Assembly: GCA_963665545.2 (NCBI GenBank)
Contig: CAXXKZ010000013.1
Span: 496,001-560,000 of the forward strand
Length of the DNA: 64,000 bases
From: G963665545 sp963665545
GTDB taxonomy: Bacteria; Pseudomonadota; Gammaproteobacteria; Xanthomonadales; SZUA-36
Reading direction: 5' to 3'
Shown: one piece after another, positions 19,601 to 27,960 of the stretch
How the letters are laid out: each line of letters begins with the position of its first letter
How positions within the stretch are numbered: position 1 is the stretch's first letter
Program-made: the position numbers and the translations under genes
The notes under the pieces: model-generated
What the model was told of the DNA's origin: nothing
Seen by the model: the letters and a program-made list of their open reading frames with translations, nothing else
Database searches by the model: none

Positions 19601-20555
19601 ATTGGATGGCGCCGGCGCCGAATTGGCAACAGGGCGAGACTTGCTCGCGCTTCAGGGCGAATTGGGCGCCAATGCGCAAAGAAAATTCATGGATATGCAA
19701 GGCGATGGCTTCAATCGAGATGGTCTGATCGAGTGGGCGTTCGGCGATCTCGAAACACATGTAACGACAAGGCGGGGTATCAGCGCATGGCCCGCATTGG
19801 TAGACCAGACCAACGCGGTAGGCCTCAGGCTATTTGACACTGCTGAGGAAGCCAGCCTGTCCCACTATTATGGCGTGATGAGACTGCAGTCCATTCGGTT
19901 GGCCGACAAGCTCAATTACCTGCGGCGGCACCATGGCATTGACCGCCAGTCCCTGCTGGCCTGGCAGGCTATGGGCAGTACCGAGACCCTGATCGAGGAT
20001 CTGATCCGTGCGGCGTTGGAAGAAACCGTCGGACCGGCCGGCCAAATTCGCAGTCAATCCGTATTCGCCGACTTGTGCGCAACAGTCAGACAGCGATTGG
20101 GCATGAATTGCCAGCTGCTCGCCGGCCACCTCAATGAGTTGATGCCTCCGCTCAATCGTGTCTTCAACCTTCTGTCCGGAGTCGAATCGAGCCGGGCAGT
20201 GGTATGGCGGGATGTATCTGATCAACTCGGCGACCTGCTTTACGATGGATTTCTGCAGGACATCGGCCTGGCCCGGATGAAACACTATCCCCGATACGTG
20301 AGGGCCATTGAGATTCGTTTGCAGCGCGTGACCCAAAATCCTGATGCCGACATCAAGCGAATGAATCGGCTCATGCCCTGGTGGCAGCGCTACCTTGACT
20401 GGATTGGGGATGGTGGGGAATACAACGAAAGACTCGATGACTATCGTTGGTTGCTGGAAGAGTACCGTGTGTCCCTGTTTGCCCAGCAACTCGGAACTGA
20501 CGTGAAAGTCTCAGACAAGAAACTCGGGCAGGCGTGGAAACTGGTCACACAGTAG
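16647..20555 (+). pseudogene. hrpA: ATP-dependent RNA helicase HrpA, interrupted by an in-frame TAG
   Basis: The full frame of 1302 codons matches E. coli HrpA (1300 residues) end to end, but codon 335 (17649-17651) is TAG. Before the stop: Walker A GETGSGKTTQ, Walker B DEAH, SATIDTEKF and the LVFLAGEREI region. After it, in the same frame with no base gained or lost: STNVAETSLTV (motif V), QRAGRCGR (motif VI), then the HA2/OB and long DUF3418-type C-terminal region. Motif V lies between the TAG and the next usable start (GTG 17724), so neither half alone would be a working helicase. The usual residue here is Gln, so a single C-to-T change of CAG would explain it. HrpA rescues stalled ribosomes and handles mRNA. 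It may be a true nonsense mutation or a sequence error. Confidence 0.9.
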
Positions 20556-20582
20556 GCATCGCAGAGTCTTGCATGATGGGCA

Positions 20583-20645
20583 AAGGAGCCGCAGGCGACC
20601 CGCCGGCCCCGGTTGGGTAAGTCGAGGGAAGCGAGACTCCTTTAT
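20583..20645 (-). repeat. Short copy of the intergenic repeat (minus orientation)
   Basis: Read on the minus strand it begins AAAGGAGTCTCGCTTCCCT and then joins the tail CTTACCCAACCGGGGCCGG, which also ends the 63.5-kb copy (63658-63700). The middle modules are missing, so this looks like an internally deleted version. It lies between hrpA and relA and accounts for the spurious N-terminal extension of the relA frame. Confidence 0.8.
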
Positions 20646-20685
20646 TTTCAATATGGTGACGGGTTGGTTTGCCATCATAATCATT

Positions 20686-22908
20686 ATGACTGGCCCTTCT
20701 GAATCAAGCCACGCTAATATCCGTGAGCGGCTGCAGCAATGGGTTGCGGAGTACCGGGAATCGGTCGGAGACAGCGCCGGGATTTGCGAGGAGTTGTTGT
20801 TTGACCTCTTGAAGGGCCCGGCCGGCAGTCGCGAGATTCAGACCTTTCTACTCGACCTGTTGCACACCATGTCGGCCCTTTCTCCAGATCCAGCGACGGT
20901 CTGCAGCGCAATGGTGCATGCGGCCCAGCAGCAAGGGCTGGATGTTGATTCCCTGTTGCAGTCCCTTCCAGACCAGGTGCGGAGCCAGCTTGAGCAATTA
21001 CACACCCTGCTCAAATTCGAGTCTGAGGGTGAGGTCGGCACCGATGATCCGTCCCCCCGCGCTGCGGGTATGCAAAGAAACGCCGAAGGCTTACGCCGCC
21101 TGTTGCTCGCTCTTGTCGAGGATGTCAGGGTGGTGCTGATTGATCTGGCATGGCGACTGGTCATGCTCCGTCAGGCCCGGCCGGACTCTGACGAGGCCAG
21201 CCAACTGGCCAGGGAAACCATGTTGATTCATGCGCCGTTGGCGAATCGGCTGGGCGTTTGGCAATTGAAGTGGGAATTGGAAGACCGCTCATTTCGAATC
21301 CTGAATCCAGAACAATATCAGCGCATTGCCCATCTGGTCGCTGAGCGCAGGACTGAGCGTGAGACTTTCATCGGCGCATTCATGAATGCGCTGTCGCGGT
21401 TGCTGGAAGAGGCAGGTATTCCCTCAGAAGTGCGTGGACGGCCCAAGCACATCTACAGCATCTGGAGAAAAATGCAGCGCAAAGGATTGGATTTTAATGA
21501 GCTGTTCGATGTTCGCGCGGTTCGAGTCCTGGTCGATGACCTGCCTGCTTGTTATAGCGCCCTGGGCCTGGTTCATTCGTTGTGGCAACCCATACCTGGT
21601 GAATTTGATGACTACGTGACGACACCCAAGGGAAATAATTACCAATCTCTGCACACTGCGGTGACGGACGAAGAGGGGCGGGCCGTGGAGGTACAAATTC
21701 GCACCAGAAAAATGCATGAGCACGCCGAACTGGGTGTCGCCGCTCACTGGCGTTACAAGGAAGGCGGACCAAACGATCCGGCGTTCGACTCCAAGATCGC
21801 AGCGATGCGGCAACTGATGGATTCGGCAGAAACTGATCTCGATGACGAAAGCTTGCTGGACGGTTTCAAGGCCGCAACCACCGAAGACCGCATCTATGTG
21901 CTGACCCCAAAAGGACAGGTCATCGACTTGGCTGCTGGCGCGACCGTGCTTGATTTTGCCTACCATGTACATACCGAAGTGGGGCACCGTTGCCGCGGCG
22001 CCAAGATCAACGGCCGTATCGTGCCGCTGACTCAGATGGTCAGGACGGGTGACCGGGTTGAAGTGCTGACCGGCAAACAGCCACAGCCGTCGCGGGACTG
22101 GCTCAATCCCCGGCTGGGTTATATACGCGGAGCACGGGCGCGCGCCAAGGTGAGGCACTGGTTCAGAAAGGAAAGCCGGGAGGACAACCTCAAGGCGGGC
22201 AAGGAATCCATAGATGCTGAAATGAAGCGCATGGGCATTACCCTCACAACAGTGGAACAGGTTTCAGCGCGGTTCGGCCTGAACCACCCCGACGATCTGT
22301 TCGTGGCCGTGGGCAATGGTGATCTGACAGTGGGGCAGGTTGTCAGCGCCGTCGAACGGATACAGGCTGAAGCAATTGTTCCCCAGGCTGAAGACCTCAT
22401 CAGCCGTACTCCGGTCCGGCGGAAAGGACATCGATCTGACCAGGCTGACGATTTCATCATCGAAGGGGTAGGCAATCTGCTCACGGCCATCGCCAAATGC
22501 TGTCTGCCTGTGCCAGGTGATCGGCTGGTGGGCTACGTTACTCAGGGCCGTGGGGTCAAGATACACCGTGAGGATTGCCGCCAGGTAATGCGCTGGCAAC
22601 GGGAAGAGAATCCTCGAATTCTCAGGGTCTCTTGGGGCAACCGGCAGCACGATAATTATGAAGTCCAGATTCTCATCCGCGCATTTGAGCGGCGCGAGCT
22701 TATCAAGGATATTTCCGGCATACTGGCCGCGTCAGACGCTCATGTGACTGACATCAGCAGCAGACTGGACAAGATCCTCGACGAGGTATCCATTCGCCTG
22801 AATCTCAGGGTGGCGAATTTCGAGCAATTAAGCGAGTTACTGGCGGGGCTTTCACGTGTGCCCAACGTGCTTGAGGCGCGGCGTCTGGCGCAAGGGTCTA
22901 CCGTCTAG
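20686..22908 (+). CDS. relA: GTP pyrophosphokinase RelA ((p)ppGpp synthetase I)
   Basis: About 740 residues from the ATG at 20686, close to E. coli RelA (744). The degenerate hydrolase domain lacks the catalytic HD pair. The synthetase domain contains GRPKHIYSIWRKMQRKGL and FDDYVTTPKGNNYQSLHT; TGS (RIYVLTPKGQVIDLAAGAT), helical, zinc-finger and ACT domains follow. RelA makes (p)ppGpp when uncharged tRNA stalls the ribosome. The open frame begins at 20569, but its first ~30 codons are the intergenic repeat, so the start must be 20686 or the in-frame ATG at 20653; neither has a good ribosome site. The last 11 bases overlap the end of the convergent glycosyltransferase gene. Confidence 0.93.
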   Translation: MTGPSESSHANIRERLQQWVAEYRESVGDSAGICEELLFDLLKGPAGSREIQTFLLDLLHTMSALSPDPATVCSAMVHAAQQQGLDVDSLLQSLPDQVRSQLEQLHTLLKFESEGEVGTDDPSPRAAGMQRNAEGLRRLLLALVEDVRVVLIDLAWRLVMLRQARPDSDEASQLARETMLIHAPLANRLGVWQLKWELEDRSFRILNPEQYQRIAHLVAERRTERETFIGAFMNALSRLLEEAGIPSEVRGRPKHIYSIWRKMQRKGLDFNELFDVRAVRVLVDDLPACYSALGLVHSLWQPIPGEFDDYVTTPKGNNYQSLHTAVTDEEGRAVEVQIRTRKMHEHAELGVAAHWRYKEGGPNDPAFDSKIAAMRQLMDSAETDLDDESLLDGFKAATTEDRIYVLTPKGQVIDLAAGATVLDFAYHVHTEVGHRCRGAKINGRIVPLTQMVRTGDRVEVLTGKQPQPSRDWLNPRLGYIRGARARAKVRHWFRKESREDNLKAGKESIDAEMKRMGITLTTVEQVSARFGLNHPDDLFVAVGNGDLTVGQVVSAVERIQAEAIVPQAEDLISRTPVRRKGHRSDQADDFIIEGVGNLLTAIAKCCLPVPGDRLVGYVTQGRGVKIHREDCRQVMRWQREENPRILRVSWGNRQHDNYEVQILIRAFERRELIKDISGILAASDAHVTDISSRLDKILDEVSIRLNLRVANFEQLSELLAGLSRVPNVLEARRLAQGSTV

Positions 22909-25900
22909 AACCCTCTTGTCGTAGCTCATTGAGCATCGACGCCAGGTTTTCCCGGGCGGTCTGAATGGAAAAATAGCGGCGTACATTTTCCAGTCCCTGG
23001 CTCGAAATTCGGTTCCATAGCGCCTCGTCCCGGTATAGCTGAACCACCGCCTTGGCGAATTCGTCTGGATTATCGGCAACCATAATGTCCTCGCCGGCAT
23101 GGGCGTGGATGCCTTCCGCCCCGGCGGTGGTCGCGACCACGGGCTGGCCGTGGCTCATACTGATGTTGACCTTGCCCTTTACCCCGGCGCCATATCGCAG
23201 TGGCGCCACTGACAGACGGCAACCGTCAAGCCACGGACCCAGGTCCGGAACGTGTCCGTGAAATACCACGCCGTTGCCATTCAGAGCGGAAATTCGTTGC
23301 GGCGCCTTGCTGCCGATAAGGTGAAATTTGATGTCCGGAATCTGCCCCTGTATGAGCGGCCAAACCTGGTTGACGAACCACAATGCGGCGTCAATATTGG
23401 GCGGATGCTGATAGCCACCCACGAAAAAAATGTCTTTTCGATCATGGAATCCGACCGCTGCCGCCACCGGCTTGTGAATGTTGGACAGGACATGGACGCG
23501 AGCCTCAGGCGCATCGGCCTGAAGCACCGACTGTTCGACTGGGCTGACCACCAGGGTGAGATCTGCCGCTGCGATAACGGCCAGCTCTGATCTGCGGGTC
23601 TGCGCCGCTACCCGTTTCAATGGCAGGCTGTCTTCCAGATCGGCCAGCCGCTGCTCCCTAAGGTAGTGCAGATCAACGGTATCAAATATGAAACGAGCCT
23701 GCTGGCAATAACGGCGCAGCAATGTGACATAGTTATTGGCCACGTAGTGCCTGCTGATCATGACAAATTCGAATTCATGGCCGCGCTTGCTGAAGAAAGA
23801 ATGCAAAGAACCCAGCCATTCGCCTGAGACAACTTCCACGCCGGCACTTTGAAGATCTTGCGTATAGCGACCCGCGTACGCCTTGTTATCGGGGAGAAAC
23901 GTGACACGGTAGCCAAGATCGACCAGGCAATCGAATAGATATACCAGGCGCAAGCTACCTGAGTCCTGGTCGGGCTCAGGTGTATAGGCATCAATCACCA
24001 GGATGGTGCCGGCGCACCTGTGGTCTCTTGCCCGGCGCACAGCGTCAGCGTCTTCGGGGTCCGAAATGGGCTCCGGGTAGGTCAACAAGCTTGATGCCCA
24101 GCGTTGGCGAAATATCTCCGCATTGGTGGCCTGAAACTGCTTGATGCCGCTGTTGATGTCTGTGCCGGACGAAATGCCTTCATGGTGGATGATCGTTGCG
24201 GCGGGGTTTACCCGCACTTTGAGGCCAATCTCCCTGAGCCTGAATGCAAGGTCCGTATCTTCGTAGTAGGCCGGTTCATAGCGGCTGTCGAAACCCCCCA
24301 GTTGATCAAAGGTGGCGGCCTCTATCATGATGCAGGCGCCGGAACAGTAATCGACTTCACGGGTAAACTGGAACCTCGGCCGGTCAGCATCATCCAGCCG
24401 GCCATAGTTCCAGCCGGTACCGTCCTGGAAAACGATCCCACCCGCCTCCTGCAAGCGACCATCCGGATAGATCAGCCTGGCTCCGGCCATGCCGGTATCT
24501 GGAAAACGCTGGAATGTGGACAGCAGTTCGTCGAGCCAACCGTCCAGCACTTGAGTGTCGTTGTTCAGCAGCACCAGGTACTTGCCTTGGGCCTTTTTGG
24601 CGCCCCTGTTGCAACTCTGAATGAATCCGCGATTGGCGTTGTTCGTCACGGTTGTCAGGCCAGCAATGGAATGGAGGCGTTCAGCAGTCTCATCGCTGGA
24701 ACAGTCGTCCACCACAATGACCTCAAATGTGGCGATGGTGCCGGCGCTCACCAGGCTTCTCAGACAGGCGGCCGTGAAATTCCACTGGTTGTAGGCAAGA
24801 ATAACGATAGAAACCAAGGGTGATTCGTGTTGCGGAAAATCCCCAGGTGGGACCGGGTCATCGAGCCTGTCGGCGACTGCGCCAGTCATGATCGCAGCCA
24901 CTCTTTCCTGTGGCTGATTATCCTGGCCCTGCTGGAATCGAATCAAAGACTCCTTCAGGCCCAGCGTTGCCAGTGTGCGAACCAATTGAGCGAGCAACAG
25001 CGGCCATTTCAGAGGGTTCCAGCCTCGTGCCCGGTTGAAATTCTGCAGCATGCGCCTGGCGACACGCAGTGGCCGTGTGAGTCGCCAGGAACTGCTGGCC
25101 AACACGGCCCTGTGCTGATCGTCCAGGTTGCCCAATTGACGTGTGCTGCGTTGGTGCCTGACTTGCTCATTGACCCATTCCGATTCGGCCAGCAGCCGGC
25201 CGTCTTCTGCACTAACAAAGGCCTCACGAGCCGCCGTTAGCTCCTCGAAGCGCTCGTCAAGTTGTGACTGCAGGGCATTTACGCCCTGCTTGAGCGCGCG
25301 ATCCCTGTCTTCGGCCCAGGAAGTGCGTTGCTCGACCACCGCTTCTAGTTGGCCGACATCGTATTCCAGAGCCGCCAGTCGCTGTTCAAGCCGGGACTTT
25401 TCGTATTCGAGCGCCCCATGCCTGGAATGCACAGGTGGCGAAATCGGCAGTTCGTCTCCACGGTCTAATGCGGGGGCGCAGCACTCGTCGTAACGGTTGA
25501 GCATTTCTCCGATTGAAAGCTGTTTTATCGAGGCCAGCTTCTTGCGCACCCTGGCAATTTTTTCGGGCGAAGCCCGCAATTGTTTAACCTTGGCGACAAG
25601 CTCTTCCGCCGAGGCGCCAATCAGCCAGCCGGTGCTGTCGTCCTCAACCCGTTCCGCCAGGCTGCCCACCCGGGTCGCAATGACCGGCACGCCCAATTCA
25701 TGCATTTCCGACAGGGTGTAGCTGAAGGTCTCGGGAACTGTCGACAAAATGGCAGCGGCGTGCGGGGCAATACCCTGCAGAATGCGCGGCAGATCATCCC
25801 GCTGATATTCAATGATGACGTCGACTCCCGCGCGGCCAAAAAATACTTCGCCCGACTTGCCGCTGCCGAGCAGACAAATTCTTGCGTGCTTACTTAATTC

Positions 25901-27439
25901 CGGCAGTGCCTCCAGCAACAGCGCTTGGCCTTTGCCGGCCTGAATCCGCCCTGGCACGACAATACGTAGCTTCGTGTCGTCGCGATCCACGCTCCCGACG
26001 GCAATCGTCTGCGGCCACGGTGGCAGTCCGTGCGGTATCAGCTCAACTGGCACAGAACGCCAGGCGGGTGAAAGCCTGCCCATCATGTCAATGACCGATT
26101 GGCTGGGTGCAACGATCTGGACATTCTGATCCGTCAGGGTTTTGCGCCAGGTATCCGCAAGCCCCTGCCACGATTCTGCGCTGCGATCGATGAACAGGAG
26201 ATCCTTACGGTTATCGGTCAATGCAGTGTGCAGATCGACGCCACCGTCTGCAGCCAGGTAAGGCTCGGGATTTGCGCCTAGAATTGGCCACAGCGGAAAG
26301 AAATCATGCAGGACCTGAACAGACGGAAGTCCCAGCCTAAGGGCATCCATGCTGTGGCCGACCAGGGAAGAGACCATTACCCTTCCTATGCCATACCGTT
26401 GTCGGATTTCCTGCACAATCGCGGCGTATTGTTGGTGCGCAGGCACTACCGATTGGATGGGTGCCTGCAGCCACCAGGTCGCAATCGGCTGATCAATGTA
26501 ATTGCCCTTGTATAAAGCAAGACGTTGGCCGGCACCCTGTCCGCTTTGTGGACCCTCCGAACGCAGCTGGTAGTGGTCATTGCCGTGGTCGGCGGCAATG
26601 AATGACTCGACCCAGCGGGCGATGCCACCGCCCCAGCTATGCGTGATGTGCAGTGTCACGCCTGCGCCGGCCGGGGCCCGTGAAGCAGCCGCAATGCCTT
26701 CCGCTGTCAGCCAGGACTGCAGGCGGGCGTTCAGACCGCCCCAGGCAGGAGGGCGTGGAGATTCATGGGGTTCGAGTTTTAGCGATAAGGCCACGGCGGC
26801 CGTGGGGTCTGACAGAAACAGCCAGTCAGGCACCAGCAGATCACCGCCCCGATCCCGCAGCAGCGACAAGGCGTTTGATGTAGACGGTTTTGCTTCCACG
26901 AGAACTTCGATCGCGGCAGCAGACAACAACAGGAAATGACTGGGCCAACGCGGGGAGGCGTGTAATTGACCAGAGCCAAGAAGCGAGACCAGCGCGTCGC
27001 CACCGCCGTTGGCGGACAAGTGGGCTTCCAGACCCTGGGGAATTTCCATTCCTGCGAAAGGATTGAGCGTGGGGCAGCAATTGCTCAACAGCGTCAGTGC
27101 AGTAGGCGATTCTTCGGCGAGGATCAAGCCTTCAAGTGGCTCGGCAAGCCGTTCGTTGATCTCCAGGTCCTGCCGCAGGATAAGCAGGGATCGACCAGGG
27201 TAATGCTTGGCATGAAGCGGCAATATGACATCCAGTTGCTCGAATATGGACCCCTTGAAGCCGCCCGGAAATTGCTTCGATTCCCACATTTCCCAACCCG
27301 CTTTGAGCAGCCCATCATGGTGCTTTGCGAACCTTTTACCGTGCGGAAATGGGGACAGGCAAACCACAGGCGAGCATCCCGGCTCCGCCATGCCGGCAGC
27401 TTGCGCAGATTCATTGGGTGGTTTTACGGAATCCGTCAT
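22898..27439 (-). CDS. Giant three-domain glycosyltransferase (GT4 - coiled coil - GT2 - GT4)
   Basis: A 1513-residue protein. Residues ~250-660 resemble a GT-B (GT4) glycosyltransferase (VVPGRIQAGKGQALLLEAL; PETFSYTLSEMHELGVPVIAT). A coiled-coil stretch of about 110 residues follows. Residues ~875-1110 are a GT2 rhamnosyltransferase-like domain (VSIVILAYNQW, VVDDCSSDET, LLNNDTQV, EDTDLAFRLRE). Residues ~1130-1513 form a second GT-B domain (FVGGYQHPPNIDAALWFV; GAGVKGKVNISMSHGQPVVAT). No membrane helix is obvious. Such multi-catalytic enzymes usually build O-antigen or capsule repeats, but no other sugar-polymer genes adjoin it. It starts next to the repeat block upstream of mrcB. No clear ribosome site at the ATG. 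Acceptor and sugars are unknown. Confidence 0.85.
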   Translation of the reverse strand: MTDSVKPPNESAQAAGMAEPGCSPVVCLSPFPHGKRFAKHHDGLLKAGWEMWESKQFPGGFKGSIFEQLDVILPLHAKHYPGRSLLILRQDLEINERLAEPLEGLILAEESPTALTLLSNCCPTLNPFAGMEIPQGLEAHLSANGGGDALVSLLGSGQLHASPRWPSHFLLLSAAAIEVLVEAKPSTSNALSLLRDRGGDLLVPDWLFLSDPTAAVALSLKLEPHESPRPPAWGGLNARLQSWLTAEGIAAASRAPAGAGVTLHITHSWGGGIARWVESFIAADHGNDHYQLRSEGPQSGQGAGQRLALYKGNYIDQPIATWWLQAPIQSVVPAHQQYAAIVQEIRQRYGIGRVMVSSLVGHSMDALRLGLPSVQVLHDFFPLWPILGANPEPYLAADGGVDLHTALTDNRKDLLFIDRSAESWQGLADTWRKTLTDQNVQIVAPSQSVIDMMGRLSPAWRSVPVELIPHGLPPWPQTIAVGSVDRDDTKLRIVVPGRIQAGKGQALLLEALPELSKHARICLLGSGKSGEVFFGRAGVDVIIEYQRDDLPRILQGIAPHAAAILSTVPETFSYTLSEMHELGVPVIATRVGSLAERVEDDSTGWLIGASAEELVAKVKQLRASPEKIARVRKKLASIKQLSIGEMLNRYDECCAPALDRGDELPISPPVHSRHGALEYEKSRLEQRLAALEYDVGQLEAVVEQRTSWAEDRDRALKQGVNALQSQLDERFEELTAAREAFVSAEDGRLLAESEWVNEQVRHQRSTRQLGNLDDQHRAVLASSSWRLTRPLRVARRMLQNFNRARGWNPLKWPLLLAQLVRTLATLGLKESLIRFQQGQDNQPQERVAAIMTGAVADRLDDPVPPGDFPQHESPLVSIVILAYNQWNFTAACLRSLVSAGTIATFEVIVVDDCSSDETAERLHSIAGLTTVTNNANRGFIQSCNRGAKKAQGKYLVLLNNDTQVLDGWLDELLSTFQRFPDTGMAGARLIYPDGRLQEAGGIVFQDGTGWNYGRLDDADRPRFQFTREVDYCSGACIMIEAATFDQLGGFDSRYEPAYYEDTDLAFRLREIGLKVRVNPAATIIHHEGISSGTDINSGIKQFQATNAEIFRQRWASSLLTYPEPISDPEDADAVRRARDHRCAGTILVIDAYTPEPDQDSGSLRLVYLFDCLVDLGYRVTFLPDNKAYAGRYTQDLQSAGVEVVSGEWLGSLHSFFSKRGHEFEFVMISRHYVANNYVTLLRRYCQQARFIFDTVDLHYLREQRLADLEDSLPLKRVAAQTRRSELAVIAAADLTLVVSPVEQSVLQADAPEARVHVLSNIHKPVAAAVGFHDRKDIFFVGGYQHPPNIDAALWFVNQVWPLIQGQIPDIKFHLIGSKAPQRISALNGNGVVFHGHVPDLGPWLDGCRLSVAPLRYGAGVKGKVNISMSHGQPVVATTAGAEGIHAHAGEDIMVADNPDEFAKAVVQLYRDEALWNRISSQGLENVRRYFSIQTARENLASMLNELRQEGSRR

Positions 27440-27588
27440 CTGATTTGTGTCGGGATCACCATTGCTTCCCTTTACCCATCCTGGCGCAGGTTACGGGCCG
27501 GTGGTTTATTGCAATGTAACCCTGTATAAGGCTTTGGATGAGACAAGACACCGACATTATGGTCAAAGACCTGGACAAAGTCACTTTG

Positions 27589-27939
27589 GAGTCTCGTTTG
27601 CCTTCTTCCCCTGCGGGGAAACCGGCTGCACGCGCGACGGCTTCGTCGCCTTACTTTTTGCCCTATGGGCAAACCGTGCGGCTCCTCTGGCCTGCGCTCG
27701 ACGGCGTTGATTTTGAGCCAGGCCTTGCCTGGCATGGCCTTCGGCCGGAGTCTCGTTTGCCTTCTTCCCCTGCGGGGAAACCGGCTGCACGCGCGACAGC
27801 TTCGTCGCCTTACTTTTTGCCCTATGGGCAAACCGTGCGGCTCCTCTGGCCTGTGCGCGACGGCGTTGATTTTGAGTCAGGCCTTGCCTGGCATGGCCTT
27901 CGGCCGGAGTCTCGTTTGCCTTCTTCCCCTGCGGGGAAG
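27589..27939 (+). repeat. 159-bp tandem intergenic repeat, 2.2 copies
   Basis: Two full units, 27589-27747 and 27748-27906, differ at about four positions; a third is cut off at 27939. Each starts GAGTCTCGTTTGCCTTC and contains three short hairpins: TTCCCC-tgc-GGGGAA (27606-27620), TTTGCCC-tat-GGGCAAA (27657-27673) and GCCAGGC-ctt-GCCTGGC (27717-27733). It fills most of the 521-base gap between the divergent giant glycosyltransferase and mrcB, ending 21 bases before the mrcB ATG, so any mrcB transcript starting upstream would carry it as a structured leader. A 140-codon open frame through the block is an artefact of the repeat. Confidence 0.9.
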
Positions 27940-27960
27940 AATCGTGGTTTAAAGGCTTGA

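Noticed and set aside
27589..27939. CRISPR array
   Set aside because: Units are 159 bp, contiguous and without unique spacers; no cas genes are nearby.
27538..27960. 140-codon plus-strand frame ending just before mrcB
   Set aside because: Its repeated protein sequence is the 159-bp tandem repeat translated; there is no ribosome site and no family match.
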